From Acidimicrobiales bacterium (GTDB taxonomy: Bacteria > Actinomycetota > Acidimicrobiia > Acidimicrobiales > SHLQ01): 16,032 bases of DNA. Position 1 is the first letter of the stretch. The number at the start of each line of letters is the position of its first letter. A program made the position numbers and the translations under genes. The notes under the pieces are model-generated. The model did not search any database, was not told the origin of the DNA, and saw nothing but the letters and a program-made list of their open reading frames with translations. Positions 15,271 to 16,032 of this stretch are shown here, piece by piece. The stretch spans positions 1-16,032 of the forward strand of contig JABDJW010000215.1 in NCBI GenBank assembly GCA_013002375.1, in the 5' to 3' direction.

Positions 15271-15654
15271 ATGGTGACGTATCTCTCACCGCAGTGGTTC
15301 GAGCACGCGAACGCGGCACTCGCCCAACATCGTGGTCTTGGCGCGGCGTGGCGCGAGCACCCCATCATCCTGCAACAACAGGTCGAAGGAGCTCCGACGC
15401 CCAGCTATGCGCTGGTGCTCGACGGCGGCGGACCTCGCCTCACGGTCGGCGACGCCGAGGATCCGACGGCGACCTTTCGCCTGAGCCATGAGACCGCGGC
15501 CGCAATCGCCCAAGGTGCCATCAGCGCGCAGGCGGCGTTTCAGGCCGGGCAGCTGCACATCGAGGGCGAAGTCACCACCCTCATCGCCGGGCTGGAGCGC
15601 CTCGCCGCGGTCGGGGACATCCTGGCCGATCTCCGAGCCGAAACCGAGTTCTGA
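15271..15654 (+). CDS. SCP2 sterol-binding domain protein
   Basis: The 127-residue single-domain protein matches the SCP2 fold: an N-terminal helix (SPQWFEHANAALA), beta strands with YALVLDGGGPRLTVGD, TATFRLSHETAAAIAQG, then AFQAGQLHIEGEVTTLIAGL, which contains the characteristic GxLxIxGD-like strand-helix turn. Such domains bind lipids or acyl-CoAs in a hydrophobic tunnel; the ligand is unknown. It lies beside an acyl-CoA thioesterase, which suits lipid handling. The Fpg/Nei-family start is one base after its stop (TGAAATG), so the two are likely co-transcribed. Confidence 0.82.
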   Translation: MVTYLSPQWFEHANAALAQHRGLGAAWREHPIILQQQVEGAPTPSYALVLDGGGPRLTVGDAEDPTATFRLSHETAAAIAQGAISAQAAFQAGQLHIEGEVTTLIAGLERLAAVGDILADLRAETEF

Positions 15655-15655
15655 A

Positions 15656-16032
15656 ATGCCCGAGCTTCCCGAGGTCAAGGCCCATGCCGAACGGCTCCAG
15701 GGCGAGTTCGGCGGTGCCGTGCTCGAACGGTTCCGGGCCCTGAACTTCACCACGCTCAAGACGTTCGACCCCCCACCCGAGGCCGGCCAAGGACACCCCC
15801 TCGCCTCGGTGTCGACGCGAGGGAAGTTCATCTGCCTCGACTTCGGGCCGGTCGGGTACCTCGTCCATCTGATGCAGGGCGGTCGGCTCAGACCCGACCC
15901 GAAGCAGGCGGCCAAACCGCGCGGTGGGATGGCCCGGTGGGTCTTCGATGACGGCCGAGCCTTGATGCTCAGCGAGGCAGGCAAGGAGCACAGCGCGGGC
16001 GTGTGGGTGTATGCCGGCAGCCCCGACGAACT
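15656..16032 (+). CDS. Fpg/Nei-family DNA glycosylase, N-terminal part (cut by window end)
   Basis: About 125 codons are present before the window ends. The protein starts MPELPEV, with Pro2 as the Schiff-base nucleophile and Glu3 as the catalytic acid of formamidopyrimidine-DNA glycosylases. Lys57 in STRGKF matches the conserved Fpg Lys57, and HLMQGGRL (71-78) matches the HLxM loop, including Met73. The family removes oxidised bases from DNA and cuts the strand by beta/delta elimination. The segment around 107-117 reads MLSEAGKEHSAG, unlike the RRFG loop of E. coli Fpg, so it belongs to a divergent actinobacterial branch and may have a different base preference. The H2TH and zinc-finger regions are outside the window. 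Confidence 0.85.
   Translation, partial: MPELPEVKAHAERLQGEFGGAVLERFRALNFTTLKTFDPPPEAGQGHPLASVSTRGKFICLDFGPVGYLVHLMQGGRLRPDPKQAAKPRGGMARWVFDDGRALMLSEAGKEHSAGVWVYAGSPDE

Overview
The window is high-GC, densely packed DNA that most resembles an actinobacterium, plausibly of the Acidimicrobiia (an inference from gene content and style, not proven). Supporting signs are a mycothiol-type DsbA/nitroreductase homologue (Rv2466c family), a type B succinate dehydrogenase with one fused cytochrome b subunit, SCP2 and double-hotdog thioesterase genes, and start codons that lie 6-9 nt after a TANNNT box, the signature of actinobacterial leaderless transcription. Both ends of the window cut genes (an AAA ATPase at the left, a Fpg/Nei glycosylase at the right).

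Layout. 1-905 (-) is a MoxR/ChlI-like AAA ATPase, divergent from a sulfotransferase-like protein (985-1941, +) and a GH2 beta-mannosidase-like protein (2000-4102, +) whose expected nucleophile Glu is Ala. A long hairpin and a leader region then precede the succinate dehydrogenase operon sdhC-sdhA-sdhB (4287-7849, +). Two copies of a 41-bp repeat separate it from a convergent SMP-30/gluconolactonase gene (8015-8857, -). A MITE-like inverted-repeat element (8923-9152) lies between that gene and a D-2-hydroxyacid dehydrogenase (9177-10145, -).

The 10146-10533 gap has no convincing protein gene. It holds two tandem GTGAC-N4-GTCAC palindromes, an embedded minus-strand -10 box, a foldable transcript and a 13-bp-stem terminator, which together look like a regulated small RNA (or tiny ORF) unit. 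Next an alpha/beta hydrolase (10534-11382, -) and a DUF368/PopT undecaprenyl-phosphate transporter (11407-12384, +) diverge from a 24-bp gap containing one perfect palindrome that supplies a -10 box to each gene.

The most notable item is downstream of the DUF368 gene and a VOC protein: an Rv2466c-like thioredoxin-fold oxidoreductase (12873-13481, +) with an in-frame TGA exactly at the first Cys of the CPWC active site, followed at the right distance by a perfect 8-bp hairpin with a GUU loop. This reads as a selenoprotein (UPWC) with its bacterial SECIS. Ordinary gene calling would either miss it or start it at 12936, after the active site. The window closes with a convergent CrtC/AttH-like beta-barrel protein (13488-14408, -), an acyl-CoA thioesterase-like gene, an SCP2-domain gene and the start of a Fpg/Nei-family gene.

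The genes are mostly housekeeping or accessory metabolism in short transcription units; only sdhCAB, the DUF368-VOC-selenoprotein set and the SCP2-Fpg pair look like operons.
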